Source of the DNA: Roridomyces roridus
Lineage: Eukaryota; Basidiomycota; Agaricomycetes; Agaricales; Mycenaceae
Assembly: GCA_029378245.1 (NCBI GenBank)
Contig: JARKIF010000024.1
Coordinates: 496,001 to 560,000, forward strand
Length of the DNA: 64,000 nt
Direction: 5' to 3'
Numbering within the stretch: position 1 is the first letter of the stretch; each line of letters starts with the position of its first letter. Below, one piece after another: positions 63,450 to 64,000 of the stretch. Below the pieces are notes generated by a model. The model ran no database searches and was not told the origin of the DNA. It saw only the letters and a list, made by a program, of their open reading frames with translations. The position numbers were made by a program, and so were the translations under genes.

Positions 63450-64000
63450 TCAAGATACAATTGAACCACACCCACCGAATTCAGGGACGCTTCCACCCGT
63501 AGGACTGGACTTTGACGTGCTGCTCGTGCTCGTCGTAGTAGACTTGGTCGACGTAGATGAAGAGCCTCCCGCGCCAGGGTTGGTCGCAGGAAGCTGAATC
63601 GACGCAATAGTCCACGTCTTGCCGCCGTCGGCCGTTTGCAGCGGGGTGGCGATAACCCCCGGTCCCATGCCAAGCGTGTTCTTGAAGTTCGGGTCCTCTT
63701 GGGAGAGCATGATCGTGATGTTACTGTAGGTCTGGATTGAGCTCGTCCCGGGACTATAGGCAAGATCATCAGTGTAATGAAAGGGCAACCTCCGATGCTT
63801 ACTTGTTGCTGTCGATTTCCGTTCCGGTGCCCCATCCGCCCTGGACCATCATCTGCGACCATAATCAGAGCTTTCCTTTGTACAGCACAAGAGACTCACG
63901 GGACGTGAGGGTGGAAATAACCTTTCCGCCGACCTGGACCGTTTGTGTCCAGGTGGTTCCGCTCAGCTTGTGAAATCAGTAAGTATGTGAATTGAATTGC
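63450..64000 (-). CDS. Partial gene at window edge, Ser/Thr-rich protein of unknown function
   Basis: The minus-strand gene enters from the right edge, so its 5' part is missing. Visible pieces: SGTTWTQTVQVGGKVISTL (about 63965-63905), MMVQGGWGTGTEIDSN (about 63850-63805), then after a 49-nt intron PGTSSIQTYSNITIMLSQ, LGMGPGVIATPL, DGGKTWTIASIQLP and a Ser/Thr-rich tail (SSSTSTKSTTTSTSSTSK) before GGSVPEF. A Ser/Thr-rich tail is common in secreted or cell-surface fungal proteins; no signal peptide can be checked because the start is outside. The phase between the first two pieces did not fit a simple intron, and the stop at 63450 may lie in an intron, so the model is provisional. Family not recognised. 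Confidence 0.5.

Noticed and set aside
63077..63450. Continuation of the right-edge gene into a further Cys-containing exon
   Set aside because: The frame is open, but no splice junction joined it convincingly to the upstream part; it may be 3' UTR.

Overview
The window looks like nuclear DNA of a mushroom-forming basidiomycete (Agaricomycetes, probably Agaricales). Reasons: genes are cut by many short introns (about 45-60 nt, GT...AG, often with CTRAY-like branch sites), there are large families of F-box-like proteins, CaaX-type pheromone precursors, an RTA1-like membrane protein, a UbiA-type enzyme beside a cytochrome P450, and intron-containing tRNA genes. Conserved housekeeping genes are scattered between repeat-rich, fast-evolving stretches. 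I cannot name the genus from sequence alone.

Layout. 0-1 kb: a degenerate inverted-repeat element. 1.06-3.54 kb: a four-exon gene of unknown function. 3.5-11.4 kb: F-box-like genes and fragments, all broken, mixed with tandem repeats. 11.6-14.65 kb: a cluster of tRNA-like repeats (A-box/B-box blocks and T-arm hairpins), into which a hAT-type MITE has inserted with a perfect 8-bp target duplication. 15-18.4 kb: an acidic unknown protein, myo-inositol oxygenase (9 exons), and convergent to it the CCAAT-binding subunit HAP3/NF-YB. 19-23.8 kb: a ~2.55-kb tandem duplication whose two copies each carry a nearly identical mating-pheromone precursor gene ending in CVVA. 23.9 kb: tRNA-Trp. 25.3 kb: a two-finger GATA factor. 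26.2-32 kb: a tandem cluster of F-box paralogues. 32.6-35.4 kb: a 13-exon cytosolic phospholipase A2/lysophospholipase. 39-42.7 kb: a UbiA-type prenyltransferase/terpene cyclase and a P450 in the same direction, both frameshifted. 48-49.2 kb: RTA1-like protein. 49.6-50.2 kb: an F-box fragment split by a second hAT-type MITE, then tRNA-Ser(GCT). 50.8-59.4 kb: more F-box paralogues on the minus strand, one split by a 4.27-kb DNA transposon that carries an intact 1,020-residue transposase-like gene. 59.7-62.8 kb: a seven-transmembrane receptor-like gene and the AP-2 sigma subunit. The right edge holds a partial gene.

How the parts relate. The F-box paralogues at 26-32 kb and 50-58 kb share coding sequence, intron position, a conserved upstream block and a downstream tRNA-T-arm-like repeat, so they spread as units of gene plus flanks. 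Mobile elements have since hit two of them. The UbiA/P450 pair resembles a small terpenoid locus, but the indels suggest decay or assembly error. No STE3-type pheromone receptor or homeodomain mating gene is visible, so the pheromone genes stand alone in this window.
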